Shown here piece after piece: positions 42,520 to 51,601 of a DNA stretch of 64,000 bases; position 1 is the first letter of the stretch, and the number at the start of each line of letters is the position of its first letter. The notes below the pieces were generated by a model. The model was not told where the DNA came from. It did no database searches and was given only the letters and a program-made list of their open reading frames with translations. The stretch comes from Oculatella sp. LEGE 06141 (GTDB lineage Bacteria; Cyanobacteriota; Cyanobacteriia; Elainellales; Elainellaceae): NCBI RefSeq assembly GCF_015207605.1, contig NZ_JADEWO010000014.1, forward strand, positions 62,001-126,000, read 5' to 3'. Both the position numbers and the translations under genes were made by a program.

Positions 42520-45500
42520 AGTTCAGATGGGTCAACAGACATGGGTTGAGGTAGACGGCTAAAGTCTTCATCAGGGACGCTATCGGTGAGAATGAGTCCG
42601 ATGGTTGGCTCCACGTTTCTGAGGGAGTTGAGACAGGTGAACTCTTGCCAATCCCCTTTTCCGGCAGGCTTCAGAAGGTCGATCGACGTACCATCCTTTG
42701 AAGCAACCTTGTATTTAAGTGTGCCGCCACCTGGGGTATTTTGAGCACTGCTCAACCAGACATCGAGCTTTGATTTCAGTTCTTGCTGAACGTAATCTGC
42801 AACTTTGGTATTGGCTACTAATCCAGCTCGCTGTACGATCGCGTCGATCGCAGCCTTTAAAAACGGATGGTTCGATTGAATTCTTCCTGCATGATGGTTG
42901 GGATTAAAGTCTTGACCCGATAACCGGATCAAAGAAACGAGTAAAGCACTGAGTCCCCGGTACAGAGCACCCGAGGAAAAGGGAGTGACTGATAAAGCTT
43001 CAACGTGTTGGTAAAACGTTGCATGGTAATGAGCAAACCGCTCATAGTGTGACAAGTCTCTGGGACGTGCCCAGTTATAAACAGTAATGACTAAACCAGG
43101 ATACGTTCTGCCGACTCGCGAGGTTGCCTGGATGTACTCAGCCGTATTTTTGGGCTGCCCACAGACAACCATCAAGCCTAACCGTTTCACATCCACTCCA
43201 ACGGAAATCATATTGGTTGCCAAAATGACATCTAACGGATCACGTTTGTCTACTTTCTGGTTGTTCTTTCGTCTGGTACGGTTTTCTGCTTCTTGCTCTG
43301 GATCAAATGTCGTTTCCATCCAATCCAAAATGTCTGGAATTTCAGTTGAATCTTTACGGGAGGTCAACTCATCCATCAGCAACCGGGTTCGTTTGGCTAA
43401 TCCCCGCCGATCCATCTTGGCAAGCCGAGACCGAATATCATCATCTACTAAGCGCCGAGTTCCGCCTAATTCTCGTAGGGAGTTAAAGTAGCCAACGAGG
43501 GTCATCCAGGGGTCAGCTTTTGTACCATAGCCTTTGGTTTCATAGAGATACTGAGAGGCCGATAGAGAGGCAACATAAACTCGAATTAATGCGGCCTTAA
43601 TTCTGCGACCAGGGGCACAAATACCTAGATAACGACGGCCAGGATACTCTTCGCTAGGTTGCCGTTGGCGGGAGAAAAAGTTGTCTTCAATGTCTAGTCC
43701 CTGTGGGGGAAAGACTTGCACTTTGCGGAGAAACAAATTGTGAACTTGAGCATTCGCCTGTCGAATCGTGGCAGTTGAGGCAACCACTTTGGGACGGACT
43801 AACTTTCCATTCACTGTCCACGAGGCAAGCTGATCAACCGCCGTTTCATACAGTCCGACCAGGGTTCCCAGAGGACCACTAATCAGGTGAAGCTCGTCCT
43901 GGATGATCAGATCTGGGGGACGTAGCAATGGATGCGATCGGGTTTTAGCCGCAGGTAGCGTGCTGGTCTTTTTGTGGGAATCCTTATCATCTAAATCAGG
44001 AGAACGGAATCCATGCCGTTCACATAGCCCATTCACCTGCCCAAATAGCATTTGAACTTCTCCTTTCCAGGGCATTTGGGCAAATTTATCGACGGTGGCA
44101 ATCAAAAGTGTGGGTAGGCGACGATAAATCTCCTCGTCAACCACCACCACAGGAAGCCCTTCACCTTTTGAGAAAAGGCAGCGACCCAGTGAATCACCAC
44201 AAAAAATGAGAGTACGCCCATCCCCTTTTTCTACTGAAGTTACCTGAATGTGCTTACCGGGTTCAATCCGAGTCCCACACCAGGGGCAGTTTGTGAGCTG
44301 ATGGGGAGAACCGCCCCGGTACTGCTGGTGCTGTCCCCGAATTTGTTTAACAAACTCCTCGCTCTGAGCTGTATAGTTTGGGGTGCTGCGTTCCCCAACC
44401 CAAAGCCCGATCCGAAAAGGTTCTTTACCCCATTGATCCTCATCATCGCGACGGATTGACTCACAGGCACAAATCAAAGCAGTGGCTCGCTGAAACTGCT
44501 GAAGGGTTAGTAGTCGCAGCGTATAACGCATTAAAACGGCGACACCAAACTCACCACTTCGACCTGCGATCGCCCCCTGTAACCGTCGTAGCCCAATCGT
44601 ATAGGCTGTCAGCCCCAGATAAGCTTCAGTTTTTCCACCGCCAGTTGGAAACCAGAGCAAGTCAGCGATCGCATCAGTCGGATGCGTTCGATCTGGATGA
44701 TGCAGATCAGTCATACTGGGCAAGTTCAGCAGGATGAAGGCAAGCTGAAATGGATACCAACGACGGTTCTCATACTGGTCGATTGTTTCCAGAGTCGTCT
44801 CGTTCCCTTGACGTTTCTGCTCTGAATAAAGGGAGTGAACCCGCTGTTGCCACATTGCCCTGTTCATAAACCGGAAAGCCTCGGCTGCTTGAACATCGGT
44901 CTGAAGCAGGGACACGCCTTCCTGAATCCGCTTGAGGGCAATCCGGCAATTGTGGATGACAGTCGCAGCCGGATCTTGATAAGTCAGTAACCCAGATGCC
45001 GGATCTGAGATCCGGGTTTCTTGCTGGTCAATCCAGGCTTTATAGGCATTGATCAAGGCTATTAGTTTGACAGAAAGGCTACCGATCGGGGTTTCTGATA
45101 GCTCTTTCATATCCAGGACTAACCCTGCAAGTTCTGGAATCTCCTCTGCGGTTGGAGGGGTTGTCTTCGGTACTTCATAAACTGGAACCACACTCGTTGA
45201 GAGACAAACTGCCTTTTCGGTTGTATGAGCAGCCAGTTCTGCTTGAACGCTAACGCCATGCCCAACAGCAAATTCAACTTGCTTACGGTAAAGCATTGCC
45301 ATTGCCTGCGCTTCAGCCCGGATCACTGGGTCAATATTTTGAACAGTCGCCGGCAATGGATTACGAATAAAGATAGGTGAGCGGTCAGGTGCCCGGACGC
45401 TTAACTCCGGTTGAAATAACCATGCTTCGTCCCGACGTTGCTTGGGTTCGTGCTGTCCATTCACGAGAAATAGCGTAATAATCCAGTCTCCGTTATCCTG

Positions 45501-46529
45501 TTGTCGCGATCGCCCCTGAACATAGACATCGGGACCTGCTTCGCCCATCACAACCCAGCGGCACGCTTCGCCATCTAAAGGCAATACGGTACTGCCTCCC
45601 ATTGGGTAACGTTTCCAGACGAGCTTGGCATTGCCGTCTTCCTTTGGAAATTGACTGGCTTCTCGGCGGTAGTTGCCCCATTCTGCTGTGATTTCAATCG
45701 CTTTGGCTTCACCGCTGACGCAGAAAGTCATGCCAAGTGAAGAAGGAAACATCGTCGGGGTAGAAGTTGCAGTTGTTTCAGTGGCTCCCTCCTCCTGGTT
45801 GCCCTTGTCGGCGATCGCCAATTCGTCTTCCTCTTCAGGCTGCTCACCTAAGATTGTTGCTTGGCGATACTGAGGAGCCAACAAGCCAACCAAATACCGA
45901 TCCTGAACACTGTCCTCCTCTACTTCTTCCTCCTCACCCTGGACTGGTCCCCGTAAATCCTTGAGAATGGCATCCTCTAGTTCAGCCCGAATGTCGTAAG
46001 CAAATGGAATTCTTTTTGATAGGAGCGACTTCGTTGCATTTGCATCAGATGAACTGTTATTTTCTGTTAGCTCAACCGTTTGTTCAACTACTTTTGAAGA
46101 TTCCTCAGCAACCTTTTCTTCGTCTTTTATATATTGGAGTTTTAATAAAGTGCCCTGACCATCGGAAGCTTTCCCCTCGGAAGGAACCAATTCGGCTTTA
46201 AACAAACTGTCTTGTTGCCAGATTTGAGGAGTAATCTTTGAGGGATTAGCAGATGATTTCTGGCGAGATTTTTTGGGCTTTGTAACAGCTTGTTGTGAAA
46301 AGAAACGGCTAATTTCTGCCATGACAGAATCCGCCATTGAGCCATCAACACCCAGGACATCCGCATCGTTCGACAGATCCAGCCCGTTTAGAAGCGTCGC
46401 CAAGACTGACTCTGAAACAGATACAACCGCACTCCAATCCAGTTGGACTGTGCGATCGCGGAGCTGCTGGTTAACAGCCGCAAGATCCAGATCACCAGGG
46501 AGAATAGCAGGCAGTCGAAGGCTGTTCAT
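42516..46529 (-). CDS. drmA: DISARM helicase DrmA
   Basis: This 1337-residue superfamily 2 helicase has motif I FPTGGGKTEAYLG near residue 630, motif II IIQDELHLISG near 878, motif III VASTATIR, motif V ATNMISVGVDVKRLG, and motif VI QATSRVGRTYP near 1138. All are intact. The N-terminal 600 residues include an acidic, probably disordered segment (EEEEVEEDSVQD) and no catalytic motif. In DISARM, DrmA with DrmB recognises incoming DNA and stops phage replication. ATG 46529 overlaps the stop of the RelE/UvrD gene by 4 nt, so that gene shares the operon. Confidence 0.92.
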   Translation of the reverse strand: MNSLRLPAILPGDLDLAAVNQQLRDRTVQLDWSAVVSVSESVLATLLNGLDLSNDADVLGVDGSMADSVMAEISRFFSQQAVTKPKKSRQKSSANPSKITPQIWQQDSLFKAELVPSEGKASDGQGTLLKLQYIKDEEKVAEESSKVVEQTVELTENNSSSDANATKSLLSKRIPFAYDIRAELEDAILKDLRGPVQGEEEEVEEDSVQDRYLVGLLAPQYRQATILGEQPEEEDELAIADKGNQEEGATETTATSTPTMFPSSLGMTFCVSGEAKAIEITAEWGNYRREASQFPKEDGNAKLVWKRYPMGGSTVLPLDGEACRWVVMGEAGPDVYVQGRSRQQDNGDWIITLFLVNGQHEPKQRRDEAWLFQPELSVRAPDRSPIFIRNPLPATVQNIDPVIRAEAQAMAMLYRKQVEFAVGHGVSVQAELAAHTTEKAVCLSTSVVPVYEVPKTTPPTAEEIPELAGLVLDMKELSETPIGSLSVKLIALINAYKAWIDQQETRISDPASGLLTYQDPAATVIHNCRIALKRIQEGVSLLQTDVQAAEAFRFMNRAMWQQRVHSLYSEQKRQGNETTLETIDQYENRRWYPFQLAFILLNLPSMTDLHHPDRTHPTDAIADLLWFPTGGGKTEAYLGLTAYTIGLRRLQGAIAGRSGEFGVAVLMRYTLRLLTLQQFQRATALICACESIRRDDEDQWGKEPFRIGLWVGERSTPNYTAQSEEFVKQIRGQHQQYRGGSPHQLTNCPWCGTRIEPGKHIQVTSVEKGDGRTLIFCGDSLGRCLFSKGEGLPVVVVDEEIYRRLPTLLIATVDKFAQMPWKGEVQMLFGQVNGLCERHGFRSPDLDDKDSHKKTSTLPAAKTRSHPLLRPPDLIIQDELHLISGPLGTLVGLYETAVDQLASWTVNGKLVRPKVVASTATIRQANAQVHNLFLRKVQVFPPQGLDIEDNFFSRQRQPSEEYPGRRYLGICAPGRRIKAALIRVYVASLSASQYLYETKGYGTKADPWMTLVGYFNSLRELGGTRRLVDDDIRSRLAKMDRRGLAKRTRLLMDELTSRKDSTEIPDILDWMETTFDPEQEAENRTRRKNNQKVDKRDPLDVILATNMISVGVDVKRLGLMVVCGQPKNTAEYIQATSRVGRTYPGLVITVYNWARPRDLSHYERFAHYHATFYQHVEALSVTPFSSGALYRGLSALLVSLIRLSGQDFNPNHHAGRIQSNHPFLKAAIDAIVQRAGLVANTKVADYVQQELKSKLDVWLSSAQNTPGGGTLKYKVASKDGTSIDLLKPAGKGDWQEFTCLNSLRNVEPTIGLILTDSVPDEDFSRLPQPMSVDPSEL

Positions 46530-48613
46530 GCGTTACCTAAATTCCAAAACTGAGGATCAAAGTCTTGCAGGAGGCTGCCTGGCTGATGAGCCGGAACGAG
46601 AACCATCAGAGCGCGCATGGCTCTGGTCATACCCACAAACAGGGTGCGACGTTCACGAGCCAGCATCTCTGCAATTTCCTCGTCTAATAGTTTCTTGGTT
46701 ACTGCCGAAAAGGGAGAGTCTAGAAAACCTGCGATCGCCACGATCGGAAACTCCAACCCTTTCGCAGCCTTGAGCGGCAACACTTTAATGCCCTTACAGT
46801 TCAAGTTTAGTTCTCGACTGGTCATAAACGTCGCCTCAACTCCCAAGTAGTTAAGCTGTCCTACTATATTCTTGCCAGATTTTTCAGTCGGCGTTAGTAT
46901 AGCGCAGGCTCCTATCCCCAGGCGAAACTCGCGAGCGGCAGTGCGACAAAACTGAGCCAATAGAGAACCTTCGGAAGGGCGATCGGCAACAGCGCGGACT
47001 ACTGGTAAGGGACCTGTATGGATATACAGCCGTTCAATGTTGTCTTCGTCCAGAATGCCTTCCTGCAAGTAGGATTGAGCGGCTTCCCCGACTTCTTGAG
47101 TGGTGCGATGATTCATCCTCAAAATGCCTGTGCGTCCAACAAATTTGAGGGAGTGATGCACCTCAGACCACCGGAAGCTGTTGCCGTAGATTGATTGATT
47201 GGCATCAGCGGTGATGAACAGCCGATTCGATTCGCGGCAAAGCCCTACCAAAAAGCGCAGCACAACGGGACTGAGATCTTGGGCTTCATCCACCACAACC
47301 GCGTCATAGACAGGCGGATCTGGCATCGTGTGAAGGCGATCAAGGGCATAAAGCCGCATCTGTGCCCAGGTTGCTATTCCCTGATCTTTCAGTAACTGAT
47401 TGAAATGAAGCCGCAGTGTCCAAATTGCCTGTCGCTGAGATTTGTTGAGAGAGATGTTGCGACCAGTACGGGTAGTCTCTTGATAATCTGCCAGCGTTTC
47501 GATGCCCCGTGCATCAATCACATCTGTCAATTCCTCGAGCAAATACTCTGGTTGGAGCCGTTGCAGGATGAGCCGCTGTGCCTGTTGTTGTAGAACATTG
47601 CCTTCTAGAGCGGCGATCGCTTGAGGAATGGCTTGTCGCAATAGCTTGCTTAGTTCGTTAGTTTGAGCGATCTGAAATTGCTCAGTGGCATGGCTGATGG
47701 AGGACATCAGTGCATCAGCCGTTTTGACCTCTACAAAACGGGCATCCTCACCCAGGAGTTGGTGCAGCAGTTGCTCTGAAAAGGTAACCAGGGCATTGGT
47801 GTAAGTGGTGAAGAGAACCCGGGGTTGGCTAACGCCACTGGCTTGAAGCTGTTTGAGAATTTCACGGGTGCGATAGAGTGCAACGGTACTTTTCCCTGTA
47901 CCTGGACCTCCTTTGAGGAGGGTTGGTCCCGTTGCATTCATTGCCCAGGTAACAAATCTTTCTTGTTCAGGATTAAGTTTGAGGAGAAAACCCAGGAGAT
48001 CCCCTTCCTTAAAGCGGAGTAGCTCATCAGGACTGCCGGTGACGAAGCTAGGTTGGTTAAGGACTTGATCGAAGTTGGGGGCGGTGATGCAGTCAAACAG
48101 GCGATCGCGCACTGCCCCTGGCACATCGGCTTCTAACAAGTCATCAAAGGTACGACAAGCAAGGAGGGTAGGAAAACAGGTTTTGGGAATGAGCAGGCGA
48201 TCGAGTAATTCCTCGGTTAGCCCAACGGGTAAAAGGGTTTCCACTTGAGACATTTTAGATTCAGGTGGCAGCACCTTTTCAGGGGCTAACAGATTTTCAA
48301 GATTGGCAAAGGCAGCGACATCGACCTCAGTTTCTTCCGCTATCAGTTTGTCGCCCTTATAGATATCCTTACGGGCATCAACTCCAAGCAGGGCAACCCA
48401 ACCATCACCGTAGGTATAAATGATGCGGAAATCTCCAGACCGCAGGCGGTAAATATCGCCTTTATAGCCGTGCAGCTTTTTCTTCAGCTTACCGTGGGGC
48501 TTGGGGTCATCCCGCAAAACCTCGATTTTCTCCAATACCTGGATGACTCGCTCTTTGGGGATAGCGAGGAGTTGGTTGGTGAAGGTAGGCTTATGAATGA
48601 TCTCGAAGGGCAT
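46526..48613 (-). CDS. RelE/ParE-like domain fused to UvrD-type helicase
   Basis: Residues 1-85 match RelE/ParE toxins: FTNQLLAIPKERVIQVLEKI, KKLHGYKGDIYRLRSGDFRIIY. The rest is a superfamily 1 helicase: motif I GGPGTGKST near residue 236, motif II VVVDEAQDLSP near 442, ADANQSIYG, NHRTTQEVG, and LFVGMTRAMRALMVLV (motif VI). ATG 48613 is preferred to TTG 48622. The stop overlaps drmA. No antitoxin is visible, so the RelE-like part may be a recognition or regulatory domain instead of a free toxin. Fusions of this type exist in bacteria, but I do not know of one as a standard DISARM member. Confidence 0.85.
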   Translation of the reverse strand: MPFEIIHKPTFTNQLLAIPKERVIQVLEKIEVLRDDPKPHGKLKKKLHGYKGDIYRLRSGDFRIIYTYGDGWVALLGVDARKDIYKGDKLIAEETEVDVAAFANLENLLAPEKVLPPESKMSQVETLLPVGLTEELLDRLLIPKTCFPTLLACRTFDDLLEADVPGAVRDRLFDCITAPNFDQVLNQPSFVTGSPDELLRFKEGDLLGFLLKLNPEQERFVTWAMNATGPTLLKGGPGTGKSTVALYRTREILKQLQASGVSQPRVLFTTYTNALVTFSEQLLHQLLGEDARFVEVKTADALMSSISHATEQFQIAQTNELSKLLRQAIPQAIAALEGNVLQQQAQRLILQRLQPEYLLEELTDVIDARGIETLADYQETTRTGRNISLNKSQRQAIWTLRLHFNQLLKDQGIATWAQMRLYALDRLHTMPDPPVYDAVVVDEAQDLSPVVLRFLVGLCRESNRLFITADANQSIYGNSFRWSEVHHSLKFVGRTGILRMNHRTTQEVGEAAQSYLQEGILDEDNIERLYIHTGPLPVVRAVADRPSEGSLLAQFCRTAAREFRLGIGACAILTPTEKSGKNIVGQLNYLGVEATFMTSRELNLNCKGIKVLPLKAAKGLEFPIVAIAGFLDSPFSAVTKKLLDEEIAEMLARERRTLFVGMTRAMRALMVLVPAHQPGSLLQDFDPQFWNLGNA

Positions 48614-48955
48614 CTGCAACACATTTTTTGGGCTTCTGTTCTAGTAAACCCAAGAAATCGAGCGATCGCCATAGCAGAAAATATTCTTTTACCAGGCAAT
48701 TAAAATCTGAGAGCGTCACTGTTTGTATTTACGATTGCCTCACTCATTTCCACATGTAGCGATCGTATCTACTACTCGATTATTAAATACGTCTAAGGAG
48801 AAACAGTCTTTTCTAAGCATAGGTGACATCTACCAGGTACCATTGCCGGAATGCCCATACAAGCGGGACAAACTCAATCATTCACTGAAAATGCGACAGC
48901 TTGAATCGTCATCATCGCCACATAGACGCTCTCTAAAAAGCCTGCAATCGCTAAT
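48614..48955. other. Intergenic region without recognised gene
   Basis: This 342-nt stretch lies upstream of the RelE/UvrD-drmABC unit. An open frame on the plus strand continues past it into the next gene and looks like a shadow. The leftward promoter for the drmA operon should be here, but no convincing box was identified. Confidence 0.4.
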
Positions 48956-49663
48956 TCAGCCTTTAACAGTTGGTCTCGTACACCTCAAGTTGTATAACCC
49001 AATCCAGGCTCTCTGAACTTCAGGCAAACGTTCAAGTGTTACTCTGACGAGATCATCATTAATTGCCTCTGGTTCGCCATGAATAAAAGCATTTCTCTTT
49101 TTCTGTATCTCGGTAAGGTGCGTCATCAGATCACCATAACCCAATTGCCTCAAATCACTAGCCATCGTTGTACTAAATAGTATTTTATACAAGCGATCAA
49201 AGCGGCTTCCAATAGACGAATAGCGGTTAAGTATGTCTTCAGAAATAGGTTTGGGCAAGTGGTAAGTAGCAGCTTCAAAAAATCGATCCATCAGGCTCTC
49301 AAACAAAGTCCAGAAGAGGATAACTATCATGAGGCGAAGTGACGGTCTTTTTTCAATAGGCATCCCTGGAAAGCAATCTTCCATAGCTAGGGGACGTTGC
49401 CACTCTTGATACATCAATCTAAGCAGAGTGTAATCTGAGTAGCCAATAGCGCCTCGAAATGATGCGGCTACCTCGACCACTTGCCCATCAATAGTAATTT
49501 TTTGATTTGGAGTATTGCGATAGTCCTGACCACAAATAAGGCAAGGACTATGAAAATGCATAAATCCCTCACAACTACCACAGATAATCAAACCTTTCCA
49601 CGGCTCAAACCACCAATCCCATTCATGCGCTAAAGCTTCTGTCATATTGGTTTCAGCTACCAC
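48956..49663 (-). CDS. Zinc-ribbon plus HEPN-like protein
   Basis: This 235-residue protein has an N-terminal zinc-ribbon-like part (IICGSCEGF then CLICGQDY), a hydrophobic helical middle (LMIVILFWTLFESLMDRFFE) and, near residue 190, KKRNAFIHGEP, the R-x4-H motif of HEPN RNases in a typical helix context. HEPN proteins cut RNA during phage infection and cause cell dormancy or death. The start is ambiguous: GTG 49663 or ATG 49645. It is a single leftward gene between the ubiquitin-like operon and the drmA operon. The HEPN call rests on one motif and the fold impression. Confidence 0.55.
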   Translation of the reverse strand: MVAETNMTEALAHEWDWWFEPWKGLIICGSCEGFMHFHSPCLICGQDYRNTPNQKITIDGQVVEVAASFRGAIGYSDYTLLRLMYQEWQRPLAMEDCFPGMPIEKRPSLRLMIVILFWTLFESLMDRFFEAATYHLPKPISEDILNRYSSIGSRFDRLYKILFSTTMASDLRQLGYGDLMTHLTEIQKKRNAFIHGEPEAINDDLVRVTLERLPEVQRAWIGLYNLRCTRPTVKG

Positions 49664-49819
49664 TAAACAACTAAAAATTTGTCATTTTTAAACAGATTTC
49701 ATAGTAACCCTCCAATGTTTTTAGCCCCCGAACTTAAATTATCTGATCTGACCTGACCACCTCCTCTAGAAACCCACTTAATTCAGAAATGGTTATTCCT
49801 CACCCAAGACAGTACAAAC

Positions 49820-50170
49820 TCAATCATCGGGGCACCAGTCAACGCATCCTTGCCGAACCCAGAAATGGCAGTGGCACTCGTTGAGTTGCCTGACTGAAGG
49901 ATGAATGGTGGGTCGTCCAAGCCAATCTGTAGAAATCGCCCAGCGAGGACGTTGAGCTTTATTCAGCGGCAGTAAGATATTCTCACCGCAACCTCCAGGG
50001 CATCGAAAACATGCCCACTTCTGATACTTAGCGTCACCAACCACTAGTATCATTCCTGGCTTGACTTCTTCAGGGGTCGGATGGGTGGGCACGATTTGGG
50101 CAGCAAAATCTGGTCTAGGGATAAACCGGAGCCGCGTTAGTAATTGTTGGACAAAGGTACGAAATAGCAT
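49820..50170 (-). CDS. DUF6527-like zinc-binding protein
   Basis: This 116-residue protein has FRCPGGCGENI near residue 66 and ECHCHFWVRQGCVDWCPD at its end, giving five to six probable zinc ligands. The pattern resembles DUF6527, a small protein that accompanies bacterial ubiquitin-like operons. It begins 3 nt behind the E1-JAMM gene and is therefore its operon partner. Its function is not known; binding of the modified target is one possibility. Confidence 0.7.
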   Translation of the reverse strand: MLFRTFVQQLLTRLRFIPRPDFAAQIVPTHPTPEEVKPGMILVVGDAKYQKWACFRCPGGCGENILLPLNKAQRPRWAISTDWLGRPTIHPSVRQLNECHCHFWVRQGCVDWCPDD

Positions 50171-50173
50171 GTT

Positions 50174-51601
50174 TTACCCCACTAGATTGAGAAATGGGTC
50201 AACATCCCCTCTGCCCCAGTACTCCACAGATCCGCAAACTGGGCAATATGGGTCAGGATTAGCTCCTTGCCGTCGATCTTCCATAAGGTGAAATTTGCGT
50301 ACCCGCTGGGCAACTGAACCGTTTTCTCCTCGGAAACCCTGAAGTCGATGCACCAGTTCTTCGATCGCCATGATTGCCACATCAGTCGTGAACAGAACAA
50401 CAGCGGGACTAGGATTGCCTTCACCCAAAACGTAGGCTTCTGCCTTTCGGCGTTCATATTCAGTGGGGTTATTTCGCTTGAGAGCTTCATCACGTGCGAT
50501 CGCAGGACTGATAATTCCTCGGCAGAGGAGACAAGTATGACCAGGAACGAGGGCAGTCACCCGTCCGTCCATTGCCTTGATTTCTGGTGGCTCTGATGGC
50601 GATACCTCAATTGCCAAACCCATATCAAAAACGGGCGTGACATAGTAATAGGCATAGCGATTAAGCAGCAAGCGTCCGGCATGATCATCCGTACAACCGA
50701 AAATGATGTCGCAGGCTTTAAGGGCATCCCGGCATTCTGGATCGCCAATCCAGGACTGGTATGTTTTCACCTGCATTCCCAAGCCTAGCTCCGTTAGCGA
50801 TCGCGCAATGACCTCCACTTTGGGACGCTTCGCGTCTACATCTGCTTGGGTTGCACCATGCAGACGGTTCAAATTGCTCTCCTCGACAATATCTTTGTCA
50901 AAGAGGGCAATACGTCGGAATCCCATTTTAGGCAGCAGCATAGCAGTAGCACTGCCAGTTCCTCCGCAGCCGACAATCCCTACTCGCCACATTGCCAAGT
51001 CTTGCTCCAGCACTCTCCCAAACGCTAATGCCTGCCTTTGGAGGATGGGAGAAGATTGCCCCTGCCCTCTTCCTGGGTAATGGAGTCGGATCGATTCACC
51101 GACAACTGAGATTAGACGAAGCGGAATCCACTGCTGCTGAGTAGTCCAGAGGCGACCGACCAGCTTTTCATCTGAAGTCAGAATGAGGCTCAGGAGTGAC
51201 GTGTTCTCTCCGTTTCGATGCTGAGCTAGCTCGACTAAATCGGGTTCATTGGCATCGTCCTGGTCAGAAAATTCTGCAAAGCCCCCTGTATGACTGTGCA
51301 TAAGCGCAACAGTTAAACCTTGCTCCTGCGCTTGTTTCAAGGTTCGCACGAAGGAATCAGTTTTCCAGGTGATGTGCTGGTCAGAACTCGAAAGGACTTC
51401 ATCCTCCAGAACAGGCAGAATGTCGTAGGAGAAGAATTTACGATGGGGATGCCCAGTCCAGGGGTCGAGCGAGCTTGATGACTCCCCACATAAAATGTAA
51501 GCAGCGCGTTCTACTCCATCCTGGTGGATCAAGAACTCCTTAAGACGGTTCAGGTGACATTCCTGAATTGTCAGGCTAGCAGTCAAGCTGGACGTTATCA
51601 T
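50174..51601 (-). CDS. JAMM peptidase - E1 (ThiF) fusion
   Basis: This 475-residue fusion has two enzymes. Residues 1-170 are a JAMM peptidase with HSHTGGFAEFSDQD near residue 100 (H-x-H...S-x-x-D). Residues 200-475 are an E1-type activator with VGCGGTGSATAM near 210, FDKDIVEESNLNRL (the conserved Arg), and a candidate catalytic Cys in CLLCRG near 359, plus CPVCG at the end. The JAMM part would process or remove a ubiquitin-like tag and the E1 part activate it. ATG 51601 has GGAGG 6 nt upstream and overlaps the previous stop by 4 nt (ATGA); the longer frame to 51670 runs inside the E2-like gene. Confidence 0.85.
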   Translation of the reverse strand: MITSSLTASLTIQECHLNRLKEFLIHQDGVERAAYILCGESSSSLDPWTGHPHRKFFSYDILPVLEDEVLSSSDQHITWKTDSFVRTLKQAQEQGLTVALMHSHTGGFAEFSDQDDANEPDLVELAQHRNGENTSLLSLILTSDEKLVGRLWTTQQQWIPLRLISVVGESIRLHYPGRGQGQSSPILQRQALAFGRVLEQDLAMWRVGIVGCGGTGSATAMLLPKMGFRRIALFDKDIVEESNLNRLHGATQADVDAKRPKVEVIARSLTELGLGMQVKTYQSWIGDPECRDALKACDIIFGCTDDHAGRLLLNRYAYYYVTPVFDMGLAIEVSPSEPPEIKAMDGRVTALVPGHTCLLCRGIISPAIARDEALKRNNPTEYERRKAEAYVLGEGNPSPAVVLFTTDVAIMAIEELVHRLQGFRGENGSVAQRVRKFHLMEDRRQGANPDPYCPVCGSVEYWGRGDVDPFLNLVG

